Shown: positions 33,761-45,502 of the stretch, in pieces
How the letters are laid out: each line of letters starts with the position of its first letter
Position numbering within the stretch: the first letter of the stretch is position 1
NCBI GenBank assembly: GCA_038373865.1
Contig: JAXGGA010001038.1
Location: 1 to 64,000 of the forward strand
Reading direction: 5' to 3'
Length of the DNA stretch: 64,000 nucleotides
From: Uloborus plumipes
Taxonomy: Eukaryota > Arthropoda > Arachnida > Araneae > Uloboridae
Notes under the pieces: model-generated
Told to the model about the DNA's origin: nothing
Databases searched by the model: none
What the model saw: the letters and a program-made list of their open reading frames with translations, nothing else
Program-made: the position numbers and the translations under genes

Positions 33761-34459
33761 CAATTTGGGACATGAAGGGTTAACAACATACATGGGTCAA
33801 AAATGTGCAATTGCACCAATGTGTTTTATTATTAATTAAAAAAAGTTACTTAAAATCAATGAATTGAAAATATTTTTCGAGTAAGGTTATATGAAGCGAA
33901 AAACTTTGTCTGTCGGAAAGCCTGACTCTTTCTACCTATGACCATTTTTCTGGAAATTAAAGGAAACTATATGTTCTTTGGAAATGTTTTTATTAACTTA
34001 CGTTACCGTCGCGATACTGATTAGCAGGTAGCGTAACGCGAGATAATACAGCCTCCCCCCCCTATTAGAAACACTTCTCTTTTCCAAATTTTACGCAAAA
34101 AAGTACGTTTTCGTTTTCATTATGTGTTATTACACGAGCTAGAGCCCCCTCCCCACACATACAGCCTGAAAAAGTTAAATTCAGAAAAAAGTCACCCCCT
34201 TCAGTGGGTCTTAGGGGTCAAAGGGTACAAAACTCAAATGTATTTATAAGTTATAAACAAAATATATATGCAAATGCATAAGTATATTATGTTTCCAGAT
34301 TTCAGGGGAGAATTCCCATCCTCTTGTTCAGTCGAATGACAGGTTTCTCCCTTTCCCAGCTTCTATTCTGAGCTGAAGTTAGGTCCTATTAGTGCATGTG
34401 CTGTTAAATTTAAATACCTAGTAAAATCAAGCATAGGTTTAAATTATCATAATATTATG
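33761..34459. other. AT-rich spacer
   Basis: No gene or element end is recognised. Confidence 0.5.
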
Positions 34460-34765
34460 CACTGCAAAAAATAAGCTGTTATTTTTACAGTACAATACTG
34501 GCAGCCGAGATTCCAATATAAAACTGTAAAATGCACAGTAATAAATTGTAAAACTAGCAATTTTAGTTTCTTTCTGTAAAATTAGCAATTTTACAGTTTA
34601 TTGCCGTAAAATTTATATGTATTATACTGTACAAACAGTATAATACTGGCAGCCGATGCAAAACTGTAAAATGCACGTTAATAAACTTCAAAATTAGCAA
34701 TTTTTAGTTTATTACCATAAAATTAGCTGCAATTTACTTTAAAAACAACATTCATTTTCACAGTG
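34460..34765. mobile_element. CACTG-type short inverted-repeat element, copy 3
   Basis: Starts CACTGCAAAAAATAAGCTG and ends CATTTTCACAGTG, 306 bp. The flanks ATTATG (left) and TATGTT (right) could hold a 4-bp TATG duplication. Internal modules and the GGCAGCCGAGATTCCAATAT motif match the other copies. Non-coding. Confidence 0.8.
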
Positions 34766-35200
34766 TATGTTTCGATATATCCCAAGCAGCACAAAGGCGT
34801 TCAAAACACGTTCTGCAACACGTACAGAGCGCACCAGCCGGCACGTTCAAAACACGTTCTCGCAGCACGTGTTGTCAACGTCTATGTGTCTCATCGATCG
34901 ATGGTAATATGACACGTCGAAATCTGGTGTTGACCACCTTTTTTGTCCCAGTTTTGAACGTGGAATGATAGGTTATATTTAGGTTCTGGAAATACGTTTG
35001 TTTTCAGTGCTCCCCAGCTAAAAAAGTATACTACGTATACCCCACTATCCGGGGCCGTGACGTGTTTTAACCGTGACGTCATTTTTGATCCGCCATTTTT
35101 GATCCATGATCGTCGCCATCTTGGTTTTAATTATTTAATTACTTAATTTATTTAATTTAATTATTGATTGTTTAATTACTTTGAATTTAATATATTCATT

Positions 35201-35267
35201 CCGCGGGATTCGAACGCGGGTCCCTTGCGACTCCAGCAGGACACGCTAACCACTAGACGCTACTTGA
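35201..35267 (-). repeat. tRNA-like segment, probably a SINE head
   Basis: On the minus strand, CTAGTGGTTAGCGTG resembles a pol III A box and GCGTTCGAATCCCGCG a B box, at tRNA-like spacing of about 30-35 bp. The anticodon arm does not fold cleanly and the T stem pairs at only about three of five positions, so it is not a functional tRNA gene. A long AT-rich tail follows downstream, as in tRNA-derived SINEs. Confidence 0.55.
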
Positions 35268-35526
35268 TCTTATCGAGGGAGAAAAATAATACTTTAAAAG
35301 GAAATTTTTTTGCAGGAGGCGCCATCTATGAAAGACTAAGGGCGTAAATCATATCATTTTATTAGTATGAATATAATGTTTTTTTACTGAAATGCATGCA
35401 AATCTGATTAGGATCTTGGGAGAAAGAGTTGTTTAGGATAAAACTTAAAGTTTCTGCAGATATGATTCCTCCCCCCTTTCTAAAAAGCAGCAATTCACGA
35501 CCTCAATTCTGAGAAATTAAGCACCT

Positions 35527-35892
35527 CCTTAAGCACTGAAATGACACCGTGATAATATTACTGTTTTTGCACGTCAAATATCACGTTCCTTAAGCACTGA
35601 AATGACACCGTGATAATATTACTGTTTTCGCACGTCAAATATCACGTTCCTTAAGCACTGAAATGACACCGTGATAATATTACTGTTTTTGCACGTCAAA
35701 TATCACGTTCCTTAAGCACTGAAATGACACCGTGATAATATTACTGTTTTTACACGTCAAATATCACGTTCCTTAAGCACTGAATTACACCGTGATAATA
35801 TTACTGTTTTTGCACGTCAAATATCACGTTCCTTAAGCACTGAAATGACAACGTGATAATATTACTGTTTTTACACGTCGAATATAACGTTC
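35527..35892. repeat. Six-copy 61-bp tandem satellite
   Basis: The unit runs CCTTAAGCACTGAAATGACA, CCGTGATAATATTACTGTTT, TTGCACGTCAAATATCACGT, T. Copies begin at about 35527 and every 61 bp after; they differ by only a few bases, so the expansion is recent. No spacers, so not CRISPR-like. Confidence 0.93.
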
Positions 35893-35970
35893 AAGGGACA
35901 CTTAGCACCGTTATTTGACCAATAACACCATTTTTGCACCAAATTTGAACGTTCTGGTGCTGCTGGGGAT

Positions 35971-37651
35971 ATAGCGTATCGGTTAGATAGATTCAATTAC
36001 CCAAAGATAAAACAGTAAGATGTTGGTTGATATTGTACACACATTATAAATAAATTTCCATAGAAGCAGTGTTCAATATAGTTACAAGTGGATCGAGAAG
36101 AATATAATATAGCTTCCTGTGTGCTACAAGTTAGAGTCCGATAGAAAACAACTATACAATTTTCAAACACATACCGTAAAAAAGTATGATACTTTTTAAA
36201 AATTATTAAGTATTTTTGATTGACATGACTTGGAAATTTTGAGAAAGAGGGTAAAAGGTGTCACAAACTAGTTCTACTCCCAACTGGAAAAACTTAAGTT
36301 CCTGAAAATAACTTCCTATGACAAATACTTTGAGGTAGATTCTCCTTTATTAATCAAAAAAAGAGAGAAAAGGAAATGTGGAACTATGTTCTACTCTTTT
36401 TCGATACGAGTAACAAAAGGATGCCCGGCGAAAGAAAAAAAAACATTGATTCTATCAGCAACAAAATGAAAGAAAAGATTTCTTGTTCGAACCTTACTTT
36501 TGTTATTCTTTTTTTATTTGTAGTGCAAATGAAAATCTGGAAATAAAAGAAATGACTTTGAGCAGGACATACTTATCGACCTTCGAGGCCCATTTTAAAT
36601 CCGTTTAAATAATTTAAAATAAAGTTAACAGAAGCAGTTGCAAACAATTCATTTTAAGTAATTTGGAGAAAATGCATTTATATATTTGAGACAAATTGAC
36701 TTATCTTAAATTTACATCTTTATTCTGGATTCATCTAGTATTTAACACCTTCTAAAGCGTTTCTTTAAGTCAGAATTCTAATTCGCTTTTCGAAACAAAA
36801 TTTTATTTCATAAAATATTAACACGCCAATAAATTCTTCATTCTGTTTAATTCAAATGTCGTTTTGATTTGTAAAAATAACATGACCTGTTTGGTGTGTA
36901 CATTCTACAAAAAGGAGCAACTAAAGTGCAAGAATTTAATAAATAGAAATAAAATAAAAATTAAAAAAAAACAGCAAAAAATAAATATTTTGTAAAAAAA
37001 GATAGGAATAACAATTTAAAATTTTATATCTGCTCTGAAAACAAGGTTTAAAGACGGATATTGTGTGTAAATTTTGGTTAGAATCTATTTTCTGACAGAA
37101 TTACTTAACACTCATCCCTATTAATGATTGCGCATTTTCATGATTCGCTTGGTTTTCTTTCTTTGTTTAAATTTATTAACTAGGATAATATAATGACATG
37201 CATTACATTTTAGTTTTGGTTTAAATTTTGAGCGTAAACATGTAAACATTTAGATACACCGACCAAATTTAAAGCTTAAATAACAATTATTGACAAGAAA
37301 TTTTAAACATTTCGTACTTTTAAAATTGTCTTAAGTTCAAATATTTGTAATACTTGTCCTTTCCTAAAAGTACTCGTTGCACTATAATACATAAAATGAA
37401 CTTTGACGAAAAAAATAGGAAAAACGGGCTGGACTTCAAAATTATTTACACTAACGTCAACTGTAAAATATTTATAACAATATCAATATAAAATATGAAA
37501 ACCATAAAAATAAATTTTATTTATTTTAGAGATTATTTTACATATTTTAAAATTATTAAGTCAAAATGTACCTCATAGTTTTGTTTTATTTGATAGAAGA
37601 CATAGTGCTGTAAAAGTAGTGTCGAAATTTTTTTGATGGAAAATTCTAAAT
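35971..37651. other. AT-rich DNA, no gene seen
   Basis: Long A/T-rich stretch with no open frame above 60 codons and no recognisable repeats or RNA genes. Confidence 0.6.
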
Positions 37652-37762
37652 ATCCCAGGTAGCACACATAACCTTTAAATGTTTTATAAACGTTTTTAAG
37701 CGGTTGTTACAACGTTAATAACCATTTTACAACCTTTAAAAAACGAAGTGTGCTACTTGGGA
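37652..37762. mobile_element. 111-bp MITE, ATCCCAGGTAGCAC ends
   Basis: Starts ATCCCAGGTAGCACACATAA and ends GTGTGCTACTTGGGAT. The inner part also pairs partly (AACCTTTAAATG against CAACCTTTAAAAAACG is direct, the CGTT-rich centre inverted). End sequence relates it to 34778-35970. Confidence 0.75.
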
Positions 37763-37811
37763 TAACTTAAATAAATTGCTAAGTATTCGAAAAAAATTAA
37801 CTCTTCTTTAA

Positions 37812-38311
37812 CCCTTCACTGCACTGTGTGCCAGATCTGGCACAAACCAAATAAACCCTCATATATTCCTATGATTTTTAAATGCAGTTAAATTGAGCTT
37901 TGTGCCGCTTCTGGAACATTGCTTTAACAGTTTAGTGTGGTTTTTTATGCACTAGTTAGTTGCACTAGTCTAGGTATTACAGTTCTTGCTTTTGAAAGAA
38001 AGAGTGTCTGCATTTCCGTTAGAAGTGTGCTTAGTCATTATTTCCTTTGTTCTAAAATTGCTTACATACACTTAGTGGAAAATTTGTTTATACCACTTAT
38101 GGCACACAACACATTGTAGATTATTACATTTATCGGTATACAAAGCATATGCTATGTGCTTTGTGCCATATATAGAACAAACAAATAAAACATCATTTTT
38201 GGTGCAAATTTTTAAGATTAATTTTTTTTTTCATTTTTCCTAAACTCGGGGCTATTTAAAGGTAACATATAATTTTTTTCATGAAAATATAAAAAAACCT
38301 GCAGTGAAGGG
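37812..38311. mobile_element. piggyBac-like non-autonomous element (500 bp)
   Basis: Starts CCCTTCACTGCA after TTAA (37808-37811) and ends TGCAGTGAAGGG before CTAA, one base off the expected TTAA. The 12-bp ends are perfectly inverted. Just inside the left end is an 18-bp perfect palindrome, TGTGCCAGATCTGGCACA (37827-37844); TTTGTGCCATATATAG-like sequence recurs near the right end. A 60-codon frame inside shows no domain. Confidence 0.75.
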
Positions 38312-38382
38312 CTAAAAATTTTCATATAATATTACTCGCACTGCATATAACCAATATTTTTTTTTCAAAAATTTTTTTTAAA

Positions 38383-38957
38383 GACTGCGAAAATCTTATA
38401 TCTTTAAACGAGCAATTCTTGTATATATTTTGGATCTCAAAAACTGCTCAAACGCTTTTGATAAAATTTTGTATTTAGATAAAGATTTGGTTTTTGAGTT
38501 CATCTACATCGCGGGATTTCGCAAAAAAAACCCGTTTTTTTTGTGTCTTCACTAAAAGTTTGAAGAGCTTTCTTCCACCATTTTGATTATGATTACTCTT
38601 ATTGTTAATGTTTCATTGCAACCACGTTTTATTTACAACAATGGGTTTCATATTTAAACACATCAGCCGTTACCATCGAAACTCAAAGTCGGAGTAAATT
38701 TAAATTTTTATGGTATTTGGATAATGAGTTTTGGCAACATGTTAGAATTGTTATTGCTTAAACAGTTCAATCAAAATCAAGGTGTTATGGTGTGATTTTA
38801 CAGTGTGCATCGTTTAAATAAGGTTGTGTTTTTTACGGCTTTTTTAAATGCGTAATTGCAACTAACGGCTTGTTTCGAACTTTAGAAAAAAAAAAAAAAA
38901 CAAGATTTTACAAACCTCTCTTTTTTCAACCGAGCGAGGCTCGGTCGCCAGGTATTG
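38383..38957 (-). mobile_element. Interspersed element with ACCGAGCCTCGCTCGGT head, reverse
   Basis: On the minus strand the head ACCTGGCGACCGAGCCTCGC lies at about 38957-38930 and the tail AGAATTGCTCGTTTAAAGAT at about 38420-38395. It resembles non-autonomous interspersed families in which a small GC palindrome opens the element. No coding region. Confidence 0.45.
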
Positions 38958-39239
38958 AATATTTTATCCTTATAAGCATTTTGCATTTTTTTTTCTATCT
39001 CCATGGGACTGTCTGATCTCAGTATACTTCAAGAAAATATGCTTTTCTCCGTTATTCAACTTATTCTTCTTAATTGCAGTTTCTTTAGCTATTCTCCTAA
39101 ATAAACAATGAATCTTAAATTCCCCGAAGACTCCCTATCTGAGGGAGCTATCAGTTTTAGTTTCTTGTGCAAATGCTTCCTAGTGCTTCTCGAAGTACAA
39201 TTCTCATTTTTATAAGTAATCCCAAAAAGCTCCTCTCTG

Positions 39240-39758
39240 CCTGCCTTTTGTATGCTTAAATTGCTAAAATATGATTAACCAGTTTAATTATTTATTGGGT
39301 TAAGATAAGTTTTTTTTTATTTCATAAAAAGTTGGTGTAACATTTGCATAAAAATAAATATTCTGGGTAAAATGTTCCTATTTTAAATCCTGATAATTTT
39401 TTGAAGATATTTCATTATTAGCACAGCACGAACTTCTTTTTGGCTAAGAGGTTGATCATAACAAACCATTACTTTCTCCTTAGGAGGGGATTAGTCCTGC
39501 CTTTTGTATGCTTAAATTGCTAAAGTATTGTTAAAACACGAATAAACAATTTAATTATTTATCGGGTTAAGATAATTTTTTTGATTTCATGAAAAGTTGG
39601 TGTAACATTTGTATAAAAATAAATATTCTGGGTAAAATGTTCCGATTTTTAAATCCTGATATTTTTTTTTGAAGATACTGCATTATTAGCACAGCTCGAA
39701 CTTTTGGCTAAGAGGTTAATCATAACAAACCATTACTTTCTCTTTAGGAGGGGTTAGT
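39240..39758. repeat. Tandem duplication, two copies of about 259 bp
   Basis: CCTGCCTTTTGTATGCTTAA at 39240 recurs at about 39498. Both copies continue through AAAAGTTGGTGTAACATTTG, AAATATTCTGGGTAAAATGT, CATTATTAGCACAGC and CTTTAGGAGGGG-type ends. The copies differ by scattered substitutions and small indels. Confidence 0.88.
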
Positions 39759-40836
39759 CCTGTAGTACTTACCTGTATATATGCATTTATATACTAAATA
39801 ATTTTCCTTGCTACGCTCTAGCTTGGCGTTTATAAGTGTAGTGCGTGGTTAAGTCCGTGTGCTCAACATTTTGTATCTCATCACTGTTGTTAACATTTTA
39901 TTAACCGTTTTAAAAAGTCTGAAAAAGAAATATCTTTTACTTTTGATGCACAAAACGATCGTGCATAAAACGTTTCCTTCCACACTTTTTTCTTTAAGTG
40001 TTCTTGTAAAAATACCTTGTTGGTAAAAATATTTATTTTTGAAATTATTTTGCTCTTGAATTTTGATAAATATATTCCGAAAAAAAAATGGCTCTTGCTA
40101 TTTTAACACGAATTACTGCAAAAAAACTTTTTCCCATGTCAAGCAAACACCTTTCAATTCTTTCTTTTAATCTTTTTTTTAATAAATAGATACACAGCGT
40201 TAAAATTCCTTGCTTCTATTTTTTCTTTAGTAATTAAGCTTGTTTAACCAGGCGCTACGTTTTTCGGTAGTCAATAGCTGCAATAGTGTTATTATAATGT
40301 TGTTTTAATTTATGACCAACAAGTACCTACAGTCCTTCAAATCCTTTAGAAAACCTCATGATACACTTATATGAACACTTTTCATTTTCAAAATAAATGT
40401 TAAATGTTCTTCAGGCAGTGCTGAATAACTTTCATTAATTTGTAACTTTTTAAAAATAGTTTTAATTGAAAACAGAGAAATAAATTAAATTCCTTTTTTA
40501 AAGTAAGTTTTTTTAGTTTATAATTATTAAAAATGTTCATTTTTTGTCGTAAAAAATTATGATTAGAAGACTTACTAAAAACAAAGTTTTTTTGAAGAAC
40601 CAGAAGAGCAAAATTCCAGTATTAGCAACAGAGCAGCTGATGCTGTCCTGAGTTGTACTGGTTTTTAAGAAAATGTGGATTGTTCTTGTAGAAATAGCGC
40701 AAAAATAGATGTTCGTCAATTTCAATTATTGGTTTCATTTAATATGTTACAATAATCTATAAATTTTATGTTTTTAACACAAATTACAAAATAATGTAAA
40801 TAAAGCAGTGAGTAACCGCCCTAAAGGCAGGAATAT
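39759..40836. other. AT-rich spacer
   Basis: No gene or element recognised. Confidence 0.5.
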
Positions 40837-40916
40837 GCAATACATCACCAACTCGTTCATTTCGATCCATGGACTGCAGTCCATAGATCGAAATGAACGA
40901 GTTGGCGGTGTATTGC
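40837..40916. repeat. 80-bp near-perfect palindrome without loop
   Basis: Two 40-base arms meet at GGACTGCAGTCC. The left arm runs GCAATACATCACCAACTCGT, TCATTTCGATCCATGGACTG; the right arm is its reverse complement with three mismatches. Would form a cruciform or, if transcribed, a long hairpin. It is not a known rho-independent or miRNA shape because there is no loop. Confidence 0.95.
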
Positions 40917-41135
40917 AATGTAAATAAGTTGCAATTATTGGAGAATGTTAATCATTAAAATTGTAACAGAAATATTTTTTGTACCGCAGGTCAACGTAGT
41001 CCAGGTATACTAACTCTTTAAAAATAATGCTTTGTAGAAAGTTAAAACAATTGTTAAATTTAGTTATTTTACGTTTCAGTGTCTTTTAAGTACTAAGCGA
41101 ATTCAGTAATAAACTTGAGTTAAGACTACGACATA

Positions 41136-41310
41136 CAGTCGAACCCGCTTAATGGAATAGCCATTTTGCTACGAAAAAATATTCTAATACGCGGGATATT
41201 CCATTATCCGGGATGAAAATAATGCATTTCAATGGTTTGGTACACTGGAAACGTTTAAAAATTAAGCGGGATATTCCTTTAAGCGATATTCTAATAAGCG
41301 GGCTCGACTG
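41136..41310. mobile_element. 175-bp mariner/Tigger-like MITE at a TA site
   Basis: Starts CAGTCGAACCCGCTTAATGG and ends CTAATAAGCGGGCTCGACTG, flanked by TA on both sides (41134-41135, 41311-41312). Internal AAGCGGGATATTCC modules repeat. TA targets and CAGTCGA ends fit the Tc1/mariner/pogo group; the group call is inference. Confidence 0.8.
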
Positions 41311-41813
41311 TATACATTATACAAATCTAAATGCATGTGTTATAGCATAAATTATGGATTCGTTCTAGTTTTTACTCCCTTTCAGTTTTTAAATCACATC
41401 TTATTTCCAAATTTCCAAGTCGAAAAAGCAATTTAGAAAACCGGAAAACAGAAGTGCAAGAAAAATAGAATTCCCAAGCAAATATTGAGGTAAGAAATTG
41501 ATTTTCTATCATTCGCGATAGAATCTAGTCCGTATGATAAAAATATTATGTAAAAGTTGTTTTTCTTAGTTTGATAGAATGCTCGCTAGAAGATGAATTT
41601 CATTTCATGTTCAGACATTTCGAAGAAAACGTGTTTCCTCCAATATCGCCTTGCATTTTATTTTTTTTTTGCTTTAAAAATAGAGTTTTGAGTTTCTTTT
41701 ACCGAAATGTATTTTAATCTAAAACTACTGAAACGATTTTGAAGCAATGTGTTTTATACTAGATATTAAAATTTAACTTCGATAAATAAAAAAATCTTAA
41801 ACAATTTAAGATT
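41311..41813. other. AT-rich spacer
   Basis: No gene or repeat recognised. Confidence 0.5.
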
Positions 41814-43209
41814 ACCGTAAATCGGGGTGTATAGGAACAGCGGGGTGATTCGGAACAAAACTTCCTGACCATACAAAGAAATTCTTCATAAATATACCGT
41901 CGGGTATTTTTGGCAAGTGATTTTTTTTAGAAAGGTAATATCATAAGAAGTAGGAAAAAAATATTTTTGTCATTCTGGCAACACTATTGGCTTCTGAGCA
42001 AGGCTGCAAGCGGAACGCTAAAAAACATCAAGTTTTCATCGTCTGCAAAACTTTGTATGTAAGTACAGACCTCTTTATATTTCAAACCTAAGAATAGTAT
42101 TTTTTATTATGCATATATCTGAGCAACAGAGTACCACATTAGAATAGACAATATTTTTAATTGTGTCATAAAAATGAAAAATTCTTTATAATGTCATAGG
42201 ATAAGGATTTGCAGGGTGAATCGAAACACTTTGATCTGTTGTTTCAATTCAGACTTATTTAAAGGAAACTGTTTGAAAAATCAAGATTCTAACCCCAATT
42301 CTTCTAGTCAAGACAGGGACAAGGATTTATTATTGTTTACCCTTCTGGTGAGCAACTAGATCTTAGAATGGCAGAAAGTTCCAGATTTAAAAGATTTTTG
42401 CTCCAGAAGACTTTTTTTCACTTAAAATATATGGGGAGGAGAGGGGGGTCATATGGACTCTATGTTAAGTCCAGTACGCAGAGAACAATGAATACATGGG
42501 AAAATCTTACAGGACGATCTCCGAAACCCAGAGATTTCAAGAAACTAAAGAAAAGCAGCGTTCATCCCAGAAGATGTTATGAAAAACCTTAAGCCAAGTC
42601 ACAACTGCTAATTTTGTGAACAAGAATATATTTGTGGACGACATGAGTGACTTCAATTTCAAGTCATATACGTTTGCTGGCAGAGAAAATAAACTTTTAT
42701 TTGACAGCAAATGTCTATTCTTATTCTCCCCCATCATTATTACTAGCATTTGTGAGACCTATCACAGGTTAAATTGCAAAAAAGAAAAATTTTAGCATGT
42801 GTTCCGATTGACCCCTATCAGCGGGGTGAATCGAAACAACTTTAAATCATTATATACTGTCGTCCTCGCTTCATCGGGTAACGGATAAACGAATACCCCG
42901 CTTATACGAATAAAATATCCTGGAACCAAATTTTTCCCATGCCATAGACGCAATGTTAAAGATCCCCGCTTAAACAAATACCCCGCTTAACCGCATAATA
43001 TATCTTGGAACCGACCGTATTCGTTTAAGCGATGCCGACAGCACATACATAATAACTGTTTAATATGTTTTGGCTTTGCTTGGAATATCAAAAGCAAAGC
43101 AAGATGGAAGTTGTTACCAAAAAAATTAAATTAAAAAAAAATCAAAAACATTTTGGACTTCTTTTACAATCAAAGCTGAAAAGTGTACAGATTCACCCCA
43201 TTTTACGGT
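41814..43209. mobile_element. 1.4-kb TIR element with GGGGTGAATCG sub-terminal motifs
   Basis: Starts ACCGTAAATCGGGGTGTATA and ends GATTCACCCCATTTTACGGT, an imperfect inverted pair. The inner motif AGCGGGGTGAWTCGRAAC occurs near 41842 and 42822, and a related AGGGTGAATCGAAACAC near 42215. The 74-codon frame at 42368-42592 (start MAESSRFKRFLLQKTFFHL) has no recognised domain; it may be a scrap of a lost transposase. A MITE is nested at 42857-43042. Confidence 0.65.
42857..43042. mobile_element. Nested CTGTCG-ended MITE
   Basis: The left end CTGTCGTCCTCGCTTCATCG and right end TTAAGCGATGCCGACAG are inverted; the interior repeats AATACCCCGCTTA and ATATCCTGGAACC/ATATCTTGGAACC. Related in style to 41136-41310 but distinct. 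It sits inside the 41814-43209 element, so it is younger. Confidence 0.65.
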
Positions 43210-44168
43210 TCATATTTTGCATGTAGCATAGGAATAAGTATGATTCATATTTTTTTATTTTCTACATTACACTGTTAACACATCTAAATGTTAATTGAAA
43301 CGAACATAAACATGCTTTAAATTTAATTAAACAAAACTGTTTATATGAAGTTCATTTTCAGACATTTTTGTCGCGATTGGAACGAAAAATCTGACACTGC
43401 GTTACTGAGGACGTTTGTTAAACACCCCTTTCTTCTCGCTTTATCCAAAAGAACATGATACAACTTTTTCATGTTATTTAAAAGTTGTTACCTTCTTTTA
43501 GAAGATTGTTTTTCTCGTACGCGGATATGAGAATATTTTTAAACAGTAGCAGCATGTTTGATGTTTCAGTACGATATTTCTTAACCTGATATTTCTTAAA
43601 AAGTGTAAACATCTAGCGAATGGCTTATTATATTTGTGCACTTAACAATATTATATTAAAAATAAATTTTAAGCACAAAAAATGCATACTATAAATGTAA
43701 CACATTTGAAAGGTATTTCAAAATAATGGTTTTTTTTTTTGTATAATTCTTAGTTTTACTATATTTTTATATTAGAGGAAATGCAAAATATTAATGAATC
43801 CAAAACTGGCATGAGCGCTCGTAACTATAGCCAACGAAAAAAGAGAAAAAAAAGTTTAACGTCTAATAATGCCCCTACGTTTTGCATATTTTTCGTGCTC
43901 TTTTAGACCGTTCTTGAGCGCGTGTTTAGTTCGACATATGCAAGAAAACAACAACTGTGAGGTTGCCATTAATATCATAGTCGATGTAGCAAATCATAAA
44001 CAGCTTTAAATTAGTAAAGTTGATCTTACAGAAGAAAACCAAAACCAACTCTTTTTTTGACACTTCAGCGATTTGGAAGCTGATTTTTAGATGAAAGGTA
44101 GCGAAATAGAATAAAGAGGTTTAAATACATTAACATTGCCAACATAAAATGTCTCAGTTTACTCTTTG
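43210..44168. other. AT-rich spacer
   Basis: No gene or element recognised. Confidence 0.5.
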
Positions 44169-44870
44169 AGGTATACCTACACACTTGGACTTTTTTTTTT
44201 AATTTTTCACTCTAAAAATCCAATTTTTTAACAGTAGGTCACTGGTATATAGTTAAAACCTTTTCGACAAAAAATCTAAAAAAAAACTTAAATAAATAGT
44301 AACTAATTTAGATTTAATGTGCTAACTAGCACATTTTTCTAAACACGATATCTTAAAAGCAAATTGGTTTAGGAACACAATTTTTGTCAAAAAATGTTCC
44401 TAATATTACCCTTCGTGTGGTCTGCTTCAATGAAGATTCTAGAGAAAGTTGATTTTTTTACTGATAGTTTTAACTACAGAAGGACAAAAAAATCAAGATT
44501 TTTCCCGAAATCTTGAATTTTAAAAATCCATTTAAAATGTGCTTTTCTAGTTACAGCTCTGGTTGAGGTAGACCACATCTGCTCAACTATACAGAATCCA
44601 ATGGTACTAAAATAATTGAGGTAGATGAATTCACTGTTGTGTAGTTATGTTTGGAAGAATGCAGCATATGGCAAAATGGCAATGCTTCAGAAATTGAGAT
44701 TAAAGATTTCGAAACACTTTGTAAGCAATGGCAACAACACCAAAGGAAAAACCCTTGTAAATCGAGAAATATTTCAAATATTGACTACATCTTAGTATTC
44801 TTTGAAAGCTAACAGATTGGAGAACGTTTTAAGTTTAAGAATTTTGAGATTTCAAGTGTGTACATATACC
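44169..44870. mobile_element. Possible 0.7-kb TIR element
   Basis: AGGTATACCTACACACTTGG on the left and TTCAAGTGTGTACATATACC on the right are an inverted pair of about 20 bp. No transposase and no clear target duplication. Confidence 0.5.
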
Positions 44871-45262
44871 TTAAAAAATTATATATCATTCAATACAAAA
44901 TGTATCTTTTTATATCTGTAAGAAATTTATGTCATTATTTTTTATTTATCGTTTTCGGTTTCTAGAATACTAATTAGTTGTCTTCGTCCGTTGTTATGTC
45001 TTCCCATTAGCTGATTTAAAATATTTTAACTGTACGGGTTTTCGATTACCATGTCTGTGATTGATTGGTTTATTTATTTATTTTACTTTTATCCAAGTCA
45101 TATTTTCTTTTCTGTAAATTTTGAATCTGATCCTTTTGATGCAGATATCTATCTCTTTCTGCCAGATGTCACTCTGACAGACGGTTTCTCTGTCACGTGT
45201 GGAGAGCGTTTTTTCCCTGATGGTTGGTTTCTACTTAAGACTTGACGTGGGTGCGCATTATA
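44871..45262. other. AT-rich spacer
   Basis: No gene recognised; TA immediately before 45263 is the Tc1 target site. Confidence 0.5.
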
Positions 45263-45296
45263 CACTGGCGGAAAAAAAATCCCAACACCAAGAAAG
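45263..45296 (+). repeat. Left terminal inverted repeat of Tc1-like element
   Basis: Starts CACTGGCGGAAAA and ends ACACCAAGAAA; this is the transposase cleavage end, next to TA. Confidence 0.92.
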
Positions 45297-45502
45297 ACTT
45301 GGGCTAGGTAAACGAAATTTGGTAGTCGTGTTTATACAGCTGAAAGATGACATCGATTGAAATTTCGAGCTCCGTGCATAAGTGTGGCGCAGCTGGCTTC
45401 ACTCAGAACATGCAAATAAGGCTTGTTTTAAAAGCGTGTTTCAAAGTTCGTGAGTATTATTTTTCCGCGAAATTTGACGCATTGCATTCATGTTAGCCAG
45501 GA

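Larger units (their letters stand above)
34778..35970. mobile_element. ATATCCC-ended TIR element containing a tRNA-like head and a satellite
   Basis: The left end ATATCCCAAGCAGCAC and right end GTGCTGCTGGGGATAT are inverted repeats; GATATA follows the right terminus and also precedes the left. The ACGTTC-rich sub-terminal sequence (AAAACACGTTCTGCAACACG) occurs on both sides. A tRNA-derived segment and six 61-bp repeats lie inside. A smaller relative with ATCCCAGGTAGCAC ends is at 37652-37762. No transposase. Confidence 0.7.

Noticed and set aside
35201..35267. Functional tRNA gene
   Set aside because: T stem and anticodon arm do not pair properly; better explained as a SINE head.
35527..35892. 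CRISPR-like regular repeats
   Set aside because: The 61-bp units follow one another directly with no unique spacers, and the window is eukaryotic; this is a satellite.
44169..44870. Host exon or regulatory block
   Set aside because: No open frame or splice pattern could be supported; an inverted terminal repeat explains it better.
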